This document shows, piece by piece, positions 32,028 to 41,034 of a stretch of DNA of 64,000 nt. How positions within the stretch are numbered: the stretch's first letter is position 1; every line of letters begins with the position of its first letter. Position numbers and translations under genes: made by a program. The notes under the pieces are model-generated. The model saw only the letters and a program-made list of their open reading frames with translations. It made no database searches and was not told the origin of the DNA. Source of the DNA: an uncultured Hyphomonadaceae bacterium (GTDB taxonomy: Bacteria; Pseudomonadota; Alphaproteobacteria; Caulobacterales; Hyphomonadaceae). The stretch lies in assembly GCA_938084575.1 (NCBI GenBank), contig CALKFG010000004.1, positions 124,001-188,000 of the forward strand. The letters run 5' to 3'.

Positions 32028-32539
32028 GATGGACTCTATCCACCACAGGGGCCCGTATGACAAGCAGCCGGGCCATGACGGGCGCTGTTGCATTTGGGAA
32101 TAGCCTTCATCTGTCAATGCGGAGCAGGCGCATTGGCCGTCCGGACTCTGGGCCCGGCCTGCGGGTTGCCGAGCGCACCTGGCTGAACGGCACAGACGTG
32201 ACGGCCAAATCAGCGATGGCATTCAGGCCGAATCCCCGGCTGAGACTGGCATGATGGCCGCTGCAGGGCGACGTGAACAGACCCCCGGCAAACCCGCTTT
32301 CACCCCCGAAGCCGTGGGTTCAATCCGCGTCAAGGATGGTAAGCGCCGTGAGCGGGCTTTCTGCTTCAGGTTGATTATGGCATCCAGATGCGCCAAAGCA
32401 ATCGTAACCCCGCCAATGTCTAAGGCGGCTTTTCAGATCAACCCGGGCTCCGCGACGGCCATTGAAAAATCCTGCTACATTTCGCTCGCCACCCTCCCAT
32501 ACAACTTCACAACCCCATCCCCCTTTCAGGAGCACACCC
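32028..32539. other. 512-base interval without a supported gene
   Basis: I find no credible coding frame, RNA or repeat here apart from the AGGAG site for the next gene. Part of the gene-poor stretch on the 3' side of tRNA-Ser. Confidence 0.5.
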
Positions 32540-33679
32540 ATGACCCTCCCCGCAACACATCTTCAAATGTTCTCGACCCTTTCGGCTGACGGTCAACTCA
32601 AGCTGGAATTGGTGGAAACACCCGTCCCTGTGCCGGGCGATGATGACGTGCTCGTGCGGGTCGAAGCCACGCCGATCAATCCATCTGACCTGGGCGTCAT
32701 GTTTGGGATGGCGAGCATGGGCGAGGTGTCCTCAACCGGCTCTGGCACCGCGACAGTGATGACCGCGCCTGTTACGCCGCAAGGCATGGCGGCGATGAAA
32801 GCGCGCATTGGTCAGCCGCTGCAGGTCGGCAATGAGGGTGCCGGCACCGTCGTCGCCGCTGGCTCCAGCCCCGCTGCGCAGGCGCTGATGGGCAAGACGG
32901 TCGCCGTTCTCGGCGGCGGCATGTATGGCCAGTACCGCGCCGCGCCCGCCATGATGGTCATGCCTCTTGGCGACGAGCATACCGCGAAGGATGGCGCCTC
33001 TTGCTTCGTTAATCCCCTCACCGCGCTGAGCTTCCTGGAAACCATGCGCATGGAAGGCCACACCGCCATTGTCCACACCGCCGCCGCGTCTAACCTTGGG
33101 CAAATGCTGGTGCGCATTTGCCAGGCGGACGGCGTCGATCTGGTCAACATCGTTCGCAAGAAGGACCAGGCTGATCTGCTGAAAGGCATGGGCGCGAAAT
33201 ATGTCGTGAATAGCTCGGACGACAGCTTCATGGCTGACCTGACAGACGCCATCCACGCGACCGGCGCGACGCTCGGATTTGATGCAACCGGCGGCGGAAA
33301 ACTTGCATCCAACATCCTCACTGCAATGGAAGCTGCTGCGGCACGCACACCAGGCGCCTACAGCATTTATGGCTCCATCAAACACAAGCAGGTTTACCTC
33401 TATGGTGGACTGGACACCTCGCAAACCGTGCTCAGCCGCGGCTATGGCATGGCGTGGGGCGTGGGAGGATGGTTGTTACCCAACTTCCTCGCCAAGGCCG
33501 GCATGGAGGTCGCAAGCCGCCTGCGCGCACGCGTCGTCGCCGAACTCAAAACCACCTTCGACAGCCACTATACCGCCGAGCTTTCACTGGCGGAAGCGCT
33601 GGAGGCGAACACTGTGAAACGCTATGAAGCGAAAGCAACCGGCGAGAAGTATCTCATCTGTCCTCAGAAGGGGCTGTAA
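32540..33679 (+). CDS. Zinc-free MDR family oxidoreductase (quinone-oxidoreductase-like)
   Basis: A 379-residue medium-chain reductase. LVRVEATPINPSDLGVMFG is the conserved N-terminal block; GNEGAGTVVAAGSSPAAQAL and TAIVHTAAASNLGQMLVRIC (NADPH site) follow, and DATGGGKLASNIL near residue 250. Catalytic zinc ligands are missing, as in quinone reductase-type members. Its Arg codons are CGC in 11 of 12 cases, whereas neighbours mix CGG and CGC, a hint of separate origin. It stands alone between two long non-coding gaps near tRNA-Ser. AGGAG precedes the ATG. Substrate unknown. Confidence 0.85.
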   Translation: MTLPATHLQMFSTLSADGQLKLELVETPVPVPGDDDVLVRVEATPINPSDLGVMFGMASMGEVSSTGSGTATVMTAPVTPQGMAAMKARIGQPLQVGNEGAGTVVAAGSSPAAQALMGKTVAVLGGGMYGQYRAAPAMMVMPLGDEHTAKDGASCFVNPLTALSFLETMRMEGHTAIVHTAAASNLGQMLVRICQADGVDLVNIVRKKDQADLLKGMGAKYVVNSSDDSFMADLTDAIHATGATLGFDATGGGKLASNILTAMEAAAARTPGAYSIYGSIKHKQVYLYGGLDTSQTVLSRGYGMAWGVGGWLLPNFLAKAGMEVASRLRARVVAELKTTFDSHYTAELSLAEALEANTVKRYEAKATGEKYLICPQKGL

Positions 33680-34198
33680 GCTTTCCAAAGTGCGCGGCGC
33701 GATGGGGGCCCAAACCGGGTCGCGCACGATCCCCCTCTCTGTGGAAAGCACCGCACCACCATGCGCCGCGGTCCGGATTCGACAATCGGGCGGTGGCCTT
33801 GAGGGTTGCCCCCATTCGCCAGCCGCGAAGCTCAGGCCTATGACTTAGAACATGTCACCTCTCGCCCGGTTCAGCCGGGCATCTGACCATCTGGTCCAGG
33901 GCGTGGTCCCTTGGACCCTGAGCACCGGCGTATGGAACATGCCGGAAATAGCCCGGTGATGGGCGCCGCCCCGCAAGCGGCTGCCAACGGACATCCCGCT
34001 GACATGTTCGGACCGTCAAAGGTCCTCCTGAGCCTGTCCGTCCCGCATAAATCTGGGCCAAGTCGATCTGGGCAATCGTGGCGGCGGCTGGCCCCCGCGC
34101 GCCACCTTCCCTTCATTTGATTGAACTCTCATCAGAGGTCTGATCATCTGGCGTGAACCGGGTGGGGCGAGACTGAGAGATCAGGAGCCCGGCGGTTG
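33680..34198. other. 519-base interval without a supported gene
   Basis: No convincing coding frame or RNA seen on either strand. It separates the MDR gene from a degenerate lipoprotein gene and lies on the 3' side of tRNA-Ser. Confidence 0.5.
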
Positions 34199-34852
34199 AT
34201 GTTGAAGTCTTCGATAAGCATGGGGCGGGTGCTGTGGGCGTGTGCCCTGCCGGTTCTGGCGGCGCTGAGCCTGGCTGGGTGTCAGTCATCTGGTCGGTTT
34301 GAGTCCGTGGGGGACATGATAGTCGCCATACCGGCCACACCGTCACCGCATTTCTGGCGCACGGCGCCCCTGGTGACCTTCCTGGAGGACAAGGGGGCAC
34401 AGACCTGTCAGCCCAATGGCGCAGCCGATGACTGTTTCATCATCCCGGTGCAGGCCTGCATCTATGATGAGGGGGACCATTCGGGCGGCCGGCATCCAGA
34501 CGTGACGGAGTATTATGGCCATTTCGACATATATAAATGGGCTCGTCGGTTTTTGATGTTGGTGTGTACCGAGACGGCTGGCCCATTGGGGCGCGTCTCG
34601 ATTTCGCCGTTCGGGCCCTGCTTTCAGTCAACAATGAGTTGGCGGCAGTTCGCGAAGAGAGCAGGTCGTCTTCAGACGTTGGCCCTTTAGCGTTAGCCTA
34701 TGGCCAGATTTTCTTTCCGGAGGAGACTGAGGCAGTAGCGACCCCGGAACCGAAGCGCTGGTATGTGGGGTATGAGTTCGGCCCGGACAATCTGCGGGTC
34801 GAGTTTGCATTCGAAAAGCATGACGATCTGATCGATTGCGAGGAGGTTCGCA

Positions 34853-34866
<14 letters not shown>
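34199..34866 (+). pseudogene. Frameshifted lipoprotein gene
   Basis: The first part (34199 to about 34534) encodes a lipoprotein start with lipobox LSLAGC (Cys near 28) and continues through EYYGHFDIY. Then the frame changes: the original frame runs on to a stop at 34690 with odd sequence, while the neighbouring frame (open from 34537 to 34866) gives SVFDVGVYRDGWPIGARLDF and AYGQIFFPEE, which looks like the proper continuation. There is no ribosome site before the second half and a stop codon (34534-34536) immediately precedes it. I infer a one-base change in a single gene of about 220 residues, or a sequencing error. No family is recognised. GC is lower than in nearby genes. Confidence 0.5.
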
Positions 34867-35239
<373 letters not shown>

Positions 35240-35385
35240 AGGAAGGGTAAACAGAACATCACGGAATTTCGAAACGTGTTCACCGGGCGTCCAGCATGTT
35301 GCGTTAAGCATACTGAACTTGAAACAAACCTCCCGAAAGACCGGCAGAGTCTTGGGATGGAACCTTGGCAACGGGAAAAAGACAG

Positions 35386-36624
35386 ATGGTACAGGTACAG
35401 TTGACGCGTTTCGCCCTTGTGGCTGGTCTGGTGTGGGCCTCGGGACAGGCCCTCGCGGTCGCCGAGTCCGGGCGCCCGATCATCTATCGCGGCACCAGCA
35501 CCGAGAGCGCGGCTAAGCCCGCTGCGGCCGGTTCGGAGGCAATTGTGCCGCGGGTGCAGGATCGCGCCTCGAAACGGATCCTGTTCCGTTACCCGGGTAC
35601 AGCACCCGCCGCAGACCAGCCGGCGCCGTTGACGCCCGTCAAGCTCGCCGGGGCCAGACAGCCCTTGGATATTGCTGCCGGCAGCCCGACCGCCGCGGCC
35701 CCATCCGGCCATGTCGCCTCCTTCGACCTGGCTCAGGCCCCCGTGCGGATCGGCACAGCCCTCGGGTCCGCCCCCGCTGCGCCGAGGCGTTATGCCGGAC
35801 TTGGCGCAACGCCCAGCCCCAGTGCCGGGTCGACCGGCCTGGAAACCGGCGGCTTCGGCACAGCGGCGCGGCGGTTCGGGCCGGCGACCGTTGAGACGAC
35901 GCCGACACCAACAGGACCTCTTCTGGCGGGAGCACCGATACAGTTGTCCTCTGTTGCAGCCCGGCCGGGGGCCAGCCTCGAGCAGCAGGAAGGCCTGATC
36001 GGCATTTATCCCGATGGGTTCGACGGTCAGCCAACCGCCAATGGCGAAATTTTCAGATCAGGGGACCTGACAGCTGCGCATCCCAGCCTGCCGCTGCCAA
36101 GCCTGGTTCAGATCGTCAACGACCAGACCGGCGACGAGATCGTTGTCAGGGTGAATGACCGGGGCCCGTTCTATGGTGCGCGGGCCATGGAGGTTTCCCA
36201 GGCCGCGGCGGATGCCCTCGGATATAAGACGGCGAATCTGCTGCATTTGCGCTACCGTTACCTCGGACCGGCACCGGTTGCGCCAGCGACGTCGCCCGTC
36301 CGGCCAGTCCCGGTCGTCGAGGCGTCTTCCATGCCGGAGCCCGTTCGTGAGGACCGCCCGGTGACAGCCCCGACCGCGGGGGCACCGCGGGATACACACC
36401 AGTTCTTTGTCCAGGCCGGCTCCTTCTCAAACATCCGTAACGCACAGCGCCTGTCACAGGGGCTGGACCGCGGGCTTCCGGTCGAGATCACGCAGGTCAG
36501 GGTCAACAACTCCGATTTCTTCCGTGTCATGGTAGGGCCCTTCGACTCCCGGTCGCAGGCCCAGATCCACCGCGACCAGCTCGACTCCGCCGGAATTGCC
36601 AATGGTTACATTCTCACCCGCTAG
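35386..36624 (+). CDS. rlpA: RlpA-like septal protein (DPBB + SPOR) with altered active site
   Basis: A 412-residue exported protein: signal peptide (1-26), long Ala/Pro-rich linker (27-200), DPBB domain (about 203-285) and a C-terminal SPOR domain (about 335-410; FFVQAGSFSNIRNAQRLSQ) that binds denuded peptidoglycan at the septum. RlpA of Pseudomonas is a lytic transglycosylase for naked glycan. The motif TANGE-x-F-D-x(3)-LTAAH reads TANGEIFRSGDLTAAH here (217-232): the catalytic Glu stays but the Asp is Arg224, and DRGPF...IDLS is DRGPF...MEVS. Activity may be lost. It precedes dacA, its normal neighbour. Start: ATG 35386; a TTG at 35365 is in frame. Confidence 0.88.
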   Translation: MVQVQLTRFALVAGLVWASGQALAVAESGRPIIYRGTSTESAAKPAAAGSEAIVPRVQDRASKRILFRYPGTAPAADQPAPLTPVKLAGARQPLDIAAGSPTAAAPSGHVASFDLAQAPVRIGTALGSAPAAPRRYAGLGATPSPSAGSTGLETGGFGTAARRFGPATVETTPTPTGPLLAGAPIQLSSVAARPGASLEQQEGLIGIYPDGFDGQPTANGEIFRSGDLTAAHPSLPLPSLVQIVNDQTGDEIVVRVNDRGPFYGARAMEVSQAAADALGYKTANLLHLRYRYLGPAPVAPATSPVRPVPVVEASSMPEPVREDRPVTAPTAGAPRDTHQFFVQAGSFSNIRNAQRLSQGLDRGLPVEITQVRVNNSDFFRVMVGPFDSRSQAQIHRDQLDSAGIANGYILTR

Positions 36625-36662
36625 GGCGGTGCAGAAAAGTTGACCTTTGCCGCAAACCAGCC

Positions 36663-36686
36663 CCTTTCTGACGCTAGACAGAAAGG
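36663..36686 (+). other. Stem-loop between rlpA and dacA
   Basis: CCTTTCTG (36663-36670) pairs perfectly with CAGAAAGG (36679-36686), loop of eight bases. It lies 30 bases before the dacA start; no T-run follows, so attenuation or mRNA processing is more likely than termination. Confidence 0.5.
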
Positions 36687-36715
36687 CCCCCCCTTTCGGC
36701 AAAGGAGACTGGCTT

Positions 36716-37864
36716 ATGCGACGTGGCCCCCGGTTTTTTCTTATCGGTTTTCTGCTGGCCTGGCCCTTGCTGGCCCATGCCCAGCTGATCCAGACCGAGG
36801 CCGACTATGCGGTGATCCTCGACCATGACTCCGGAGCGGTCCTGTACGAAAAACAGGGCAGTACGGCGATGATTCCGGCATCAATGACGAAAGTCATGAC
36901 GGCATATCTGGTTTTTGACCGGCTCCGGAGCGGCGAGATTTCCCTGACCGACCGGTTCACGGTCAGCGAACGGGCCTGGCGCGAGGGCGGCTGGGCAACC
37001 GGTGGATCGACCATGGGACTTGGCATTGGCGAGACACCAACCATCGAGGATCTGCTGCGCGGCGTGATTATCGTGTCCGGCAATGATGCCTGCATTGTCC
37101 TGGCCGAGGGATTGTCGGGATCCGAGGCGGTCTTTGCGGAGGAGATGACCATGCTGGCGCAGGACATGGGACTGTCCAGTGCCGCCTTTCGGAATGCAAG
37201 CGGTCTGAATGCCGAAGGCCACCGGATTTCGGCGCTGGATCTGGCGCGCCTGGCCCGTGCGACGATCCGGGACTTCCCGGACCTGTACCGGCTCTATGCC
37301 GAGACCAATTTCACCTGGAGCGGGATCAGCCAGGCCAATCGCAACCCGATCCTCGGTAAGCTGAGCGGGGTTGACGGCCTCAAGACCGGGCACCTCAGCG
37401 TCTCCGGCTATGGCCTGGTTGCGTCGGCCGAGCGCGATGGCGTCCGCCGGATCATTGTTATCAACGGCCTCGACTCCATGGCCGACAGGGAACGGGAAGC
37501 CGAACGCCTGATGCGGCTGGCCTTCTCGGCCTTCGAAACGCGCACGGTTGAGACGACCGGCCGGCGTCTGGCCGATCTTGACGTCTGGATGGGGCAGGCG
37601 CGTGAGGTGGGCGCCATGCTGGGCGATCCGATTACAGTGACCGCGCATAAGCGCGCCTTTGTCTCGGGCAGCAGTCATATTGTTTATCAGGCGCCGCTGA
37701 CGGCCCCGATTGCGCGCGGGGATCATATCGCGGACCTGGTCATTCGCTTGCCCGATCAGGCCCCGATTACCGTCCCTTTGCTGGCCATGGAAGATGTTAA
37801 AAAACTGGACTTTATGGGGCGGAGCCTCGAAGGTCTTGCACGCTTGCTGCAGCCAGGGACATAG
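36716..37864 (+). CDS. dacA: D-alanyl-D-alanine carboxypeptidase (PBP5/6 class)
   Basis: A 382-residue penicillin-binding protein of family S11 that trims the terminal D-Ala from peptidoglycan stem peptides in the periplasm. Signal peptide ends LLAHAQ. Active-site motifs: SMTK (Ser near 46, IPASMTKVM), SGN near 108 (VSGNDACIVLAEG) and KTGHLSVSGYG near 222. The C-terminal beta domain (about 280-370) is present. AAAGGAG precedes ATG 36716. It lies in the rlpA-dacA-tmk-holB order typical of alphaproteobacteria. Confidence 0.95.
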   Translation: MRRGPRFFLIGFLLAWPLLAHAQLIQTEADYAVILDHDSGAVLYEKQGSTAMIPASMTKVMTAYLVFDRLRSGEISLTDRFTVSERAWREGGWATGGSTMGLGIGETPTIEDLLRGVIIVSGNDACIVLAEGLSGSEAVFAEEMTMLAQDMGLSSAAFRNASGLNAEGHRISALDLARLARATIRDFPDLYRLYAETNFTWSGISQANRNPILGKLSGVDGLKTGHLSVSGYGLVASAERDGVRRIIVINGLDSMADREREAERLMRLAFSAFETRTVETTGRRLADLDVWMGQAREVGAMLGDPITVTAHKRAFVSGSSHIVYQAPLTAPIARGDHIADLVIRLPDQAPITVPLLAMEDVKKLDFMGRSLEGLARLLQPGT

Positions 37865-37875
37865 GGACACAGGGC

Positions 37876-38505
37876 ATGGATACGGGGCTGTTCCTGACAT
37901 TTGAAGGCGGCGAGGGGTCCGGCAAATCAACCCTGATTGCAGGCCTTGCCGAGACGCTGCGCCAGCGGGGACACGAGGTGCTCGTCACCCGGGAGCCCGG
38001 TGGCACGCCCCTGGCAGAGGCGGCCCGCGACCTGTTGCTGCGTCCGCCCGGGGACGACAGCTGGAGCCCGCTGGCACAGGCGCTCCTGGTCAATGCGGCC
38101 CGTCGGGATCATATTGAGCGGCTGATCGCTCCCGCTTTGCGCGCGGGGCGATGGGTCCTGTGCGACCGCTTCGCCGACTCCACCCGTGTGTATCAGGGGC
38201 AGGGCGGTGTCGCCGACCCGGTCCTCGCCAGTCTCGAAGCCATGGTGGTGGAAGACACCTGGCCGGACCTGACGATTCTGCTTGATGCGGACCCGGCGCA
38301 TCTGATCGCCCGCCGGGATCAGAGAGGCGTGTCAGATACGTTTGAACGCCAGTCGCTGGATTTTCATCGGGGCATCCGGGACCGGTTCCTGGCGCTTGCC
38401 GGACAGGCGCGGGACAGATGGGGGATAATTGACGCCCTGCAGCCGGCCGAGGCCGTGAAACAGGCGGCACTCAGGCTGATTCAAGAGCGATTCGGCGCGG
38501 CATGA
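37876..38505 (+). CDS. tmk: Thymidylate kinase
   Basis: A 209-residue kinase making dTDP from dTMP. FEGGEGSGKSTLIAGL is the P-loop, TREPGGTPLAEAARDLLL the DR/EPGGT block, and DRFADSTRVYQGQGG the substrate-binding DR(Y/F)-D-S-T-x-A/V-Y-Q block; the LID region (RRDQRGVSDTFERQS) follows. Length is normal. It begins 11 bases after dacA and its stop overlaps the holB start (ATGA). Confidence 0.97.
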   Translation: MDTGLFLTFEGGEGSGKSTLIAGLAETLRQRGHEVLVTREPGGTPLAEAARDLLLRPPGDDSWSPLAQALLVNAARRDHIERLIAPALRAGRWVLCDRFADSTRVYQGQGGVADPVLASLEAMVVEDTWPDLTILLDADPAHLIARRDQRGVSDTFERQSLDFHRGIRDRFLALAGQARDRWGIIDALQPAEAVKQAALRLIQERFGAA

Positions 38506-39437
38506 CGGCGGCACGCCCCCTGTATGGGCACGGCACCGCCGAGGCCAGATTCCTCGGCGCCCGGGCGTCGGGGCGTTTGCATCATGGATGGATTGTTGAA
38601 GGGCCCTCCGGCATCGGCAAGGCCGTCTTCGTTCAGCGGCTTGCCGCTGTCCTTCTCGGGGCTGCTGCACCGGATGCGCCCGACACCGACCCGGTCATGC
38701 AGAAAGTCCTGTCGGGTGCGCATCCGGATCTCAAATGGTTGCGCCGTGAAGTCGGCGAGCGCGACCAGCTGCGCCAGAATGTGACGGTCCAGCAGGTCCG
38801 GGACCTGACCGGTTTTTTCGGCCTGCGGCCGGCGCTTGGCGGATGGCGCGTCGGCGTTCTTGATTCTCTCGACGAAACCCATCTGGCCGGGCAGAACGCG
38901 CTCCTGAAAACCCTTGAGGAACCCCCGCGCAACGCGCTGCTTTTCCTGATCAATCATGGCACCACGCCGGTTCTGCCGACCATAAGATCGCGTTGCCAGA
39001 CGCTGCGCCTGTCGCGGCTCGGGCCCGAGGATACCCAGGCCGTTTTGCACCTGGCCGGGGCCGGGGAGGATGATCTTGGCCTGCTGGCCAGGGGCCGGCC
39101 GGGCTATGCGCTCGATCTTAAAGAGACCGGCGGCGTGGCCGCGGCGCGGGCCGCCGATGCCCTGTTGAAAACGATTGAGCGCCCGGCGCCGACACTGGTC
39201 GCCCACACGCTTCTGGCCGCCAGCCGGGATGCCGGGGCGCTGGCCGCTTTTGGCGATGTCCTGCTCGACTGGATTGCGGCACGCGCCCCCGATCAGCCGG
39301 GCTGGGGCAAGGTCTGGCTCGACATTCATGCCGTGCGGGCGGAGGCGGCAGCGCTCGCTCTGACGCCGCTGCAGACCGCGACCAAAATGCTTGCCATCTT
39401 GCAGGATGGCGCCAAATCGCTACTCAGCGCTGACTGA
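38502..39437 (+). CDS. holB: DNA polymerase III delta-prime subunit
   Basis: A 311-residue clamp-loader subunit. GWIVEGPSGIGKAVFVQRL is a P-loop, ETHLAGQNALLKTLEEPPRNALLFLI is the hallmark of DnaX/HolB proteins, and TTPVLPTIRSRCQTLRLSRL the SRC motif of clamp loaders. It helps to open and load the beta clamp. Here holB is followed at once by tatD; metG, which often lies between them in this bacterial class, is absent and found at the window start. Confidence 0.93.
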   Translation: MTAARPLYGHGTAEARFLGARASGRLHHGWIVEGPSGIGKAVFVQRLAAVLLGAAAPDAPDTDPVMQKVLSGAHPDLKWLRREVGERDQLRQNVTVQQVRDLTGFFGLRPALGGWRVGVLDSLDETHLAGQNALLKTLEEPPRNALLFLINHGTTPVLPTIRSRCQTLRLSRLGPEDTQAVLHLAGAGEDDLGLLARGRPGYALDLKETGGVAAARAADALLKTIERPAPTLVAHTLLAASRDAGALAAFGDVLLDWIAARAPDQPGWGKVWLDIHAVRAEAAALALTPLQTATKMLAILQDGAKSLLSAD

Positions 39438-40207
39438 TGTTCGACACCCATGTCAATCTCCACGCCGAAGCGTTTGATCCCGACCTGACTGAGGTTCTGG
39501 CCCGGGCCCGGGCGGGCGGTATCCGCCGCTTCCTGGCGATCTGCGACCGGCTGGACCATTTTCCCCGCGTCCGGGCCATTGCCGGGGCCGCGGACGACAT
39601 CTGGTGCAGCGTTGGGACCCACCCCCACCATGCCAAAACCTTTGCCGATACCCCCGCCGAGACGCTGATCGCGCTGGCCGATGACCCAAAAGTGGTCGCG
39701 ATCGGCGAGACGGGTCTGGACCTGCACTATGGCTACAGTCCGCAGGACCTTCAGGAACGCAGCTTCCGGATGCACATCGCCGCGGCCCGCGAAACCGGCC
39801 TGCCGGTCATCGTTCACACCCGTGACGCCGATATGCTGACCGCGGCCATTCTTGAGGATGAATTCGCCCGCGGGCATTTCGGTATCCTGTTGCATTGCTA
39901 TACCGGGGGCGCCGACCTCGCCCGGCGCGGACTGGCCCTCGGCGCCTATGTGTCGGTGTCGGGCATTCTGTCTTTTCGCAACGCCCATGAGGTCCGCGCG
40001 GTGATCGCCGACGTGCCGCACGACCGGCTGATCCTGGAAACGGACTGTCCGTATCTGGCGCCGGTGCCGTATCGCGGCCGACGCAACGAGCCCGCCTTTC
40101 TGCCGCATGTCGCCGACGCACTGGCCCAGCTGCAGGGGCGCAGCCGGGACGAGGTGGTCGCGCAGTGCGAGACCAACAGCCTGCACCTGTTTGGAAAAGT
40201 CACATGA
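39437..40207 (+). CDS. tatD: TatD-family metal-dependent hydrolase
   Basis: A 256-residue amidohydrolase-fold DNase. FDTHVNLHAEAFDPDL, SVGTHPHHA, AIGETGLDLHYGYSP, PVIVHTRDAD, LLHCYTGG, and LETDCPYLAPVPYRGRRNEPA are the conserved blocks with metal ligands His, Glu, His and Asp. TatD proteins have 3' to 5' exonuclease activity on DNA damaged by oxidation. The first HxH is reduced to HVN, common in this branch. Start and stop overlap neighbours by one and four bases. Confidence 0.93.
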   Translation: MFDTHVNLHAEAFDPDLTEVLARARAGGIRRFLAICDRLDHFPRVRAIAGAADDIWCSVGTHPHHAKTFADTPAETLIALADDPKVVAIGETGLDLHYGYSPQDLQERSFRMHIAAARETGLPVIVHTRDADMLTAAILEDEFARGHFGILLHCYTGGADLARRGLALGAYVSVSGILSFRNAHEVRAVIADVPHDRLILETDCPYLAPVPYRGRRNEPAFLPHVADALAQLQGRSRDEVVAQCETNSLHLFGKVT

Positions 40208-41034
40208 CGGCGCGGACCCTCACGCTCACGCTGCTCGGGACAGGCTCGTCCGGCGGGGTGCCGCGTCTTGGCAATGACTGGGGCGTTTGTGACCCGACCA
40301 ATCCGCTGAACCGGCGGCGGCGCTGTTCGGCCCTGATCGATGTCCATGACCCGGCCACCGGCGGCAAGCCCACCCGGATCCTGATCGATACCTCCCCGGA
40401 CCTGCGGGAACAGCTGCTCGATGCCGAGGTCGACTATCTCGATGCCATCGTGTTCTCGCATGACCATGCCGACCAGACCCACGGCATCGACGATGTTCGC
40501 GCTCTGGCCATCCGGCACCGCCGGCAGATCCGGACCTGGCTGGACGATGCCACAGCTGCGACTCTGGTCCCCAAATTCCGCTATTGTTTTGAAGGACAGG
40601 GGGGCTATCCCGCCATCCTTGATCGCCAGCCCCCGCTGAGAGCCGGGCACAGGTTTACGATCGACGGCGCCGGCGGACCGGTCAGGCTGCTGCCGCTCGA
40701 CCAGGAGCATGGGCGGATCCGGTCACTGGGCTTTCGCATAGGGAACGTTGCGTACTGTAATGATGTCAATGGCCTGCCGGACGCGACGCTGGCAGACCTG
40801 GAGGGGCTCGACCTGCTGGTCCTGGATGCGCTGCGCTATACACCCCATCCGACCCATGCCCATCTCGATCAGGCCCTCGACTGGATCGCGCAGCTGAAGC
40901 CGGCCCGCGCAGTTCTGACCAATCTTCACGTCGATCTCGATTATGCGACGCTGAAAAGCGAGCTGCCGGCGCATGTCGAGCCCGGCTATGATGGCTGGTC
41001 TCTGCGCTTACCGCTGGCGCCTGGCCGTCCCTAG
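40204..41034 (+). CDS. MBL-fold metal hydrolase, PhnP-like
   Basis: A 276-residue beta-lactamase-fold hydrolase. LGTGSSGGVPRLGNDWG at the start, HDHADQTHGIDDVRAL (HxHxDH), and LLPLDQEHGRIRSLGFRIG with TPHPTHAHLDQALDWIAQL fit the phosphodiesterase-like PhnP group. PhnP cleaves cyclic ribose phosphates in phosphonate use, but no phosphonate genes are near; a general phosphodiesterase role is likely. It is the last gene of the rlpA-dacA-tmk-holB-tatD operon and overlaps glpK tail to tail. Confidence 0.88.
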   Translation: MTARTLTLTLLGTGSSGGVPRLGNDWGVCDPTNPLNRRRRCSALIDVHDPATGGKPTRILIDTSPDLREQLLDAEVDYLDAIVFSHDHADQTHGIDDVRALAIRHRRQIRTWLDDATAATLVPKFRYCFEGQGGYPAILDRQPPLRAGHRFTIDGAGGPVRLLPLDQEHGRIRSLGFRIGNVAYCNDVNGLPDATLADLEGLDLLVLDALRYTPHPTHAHLDQALDWIAQLKPARAVLTNLHVDLDYATLKSELPAHVEPGYDGWSLRLPLAPGRP

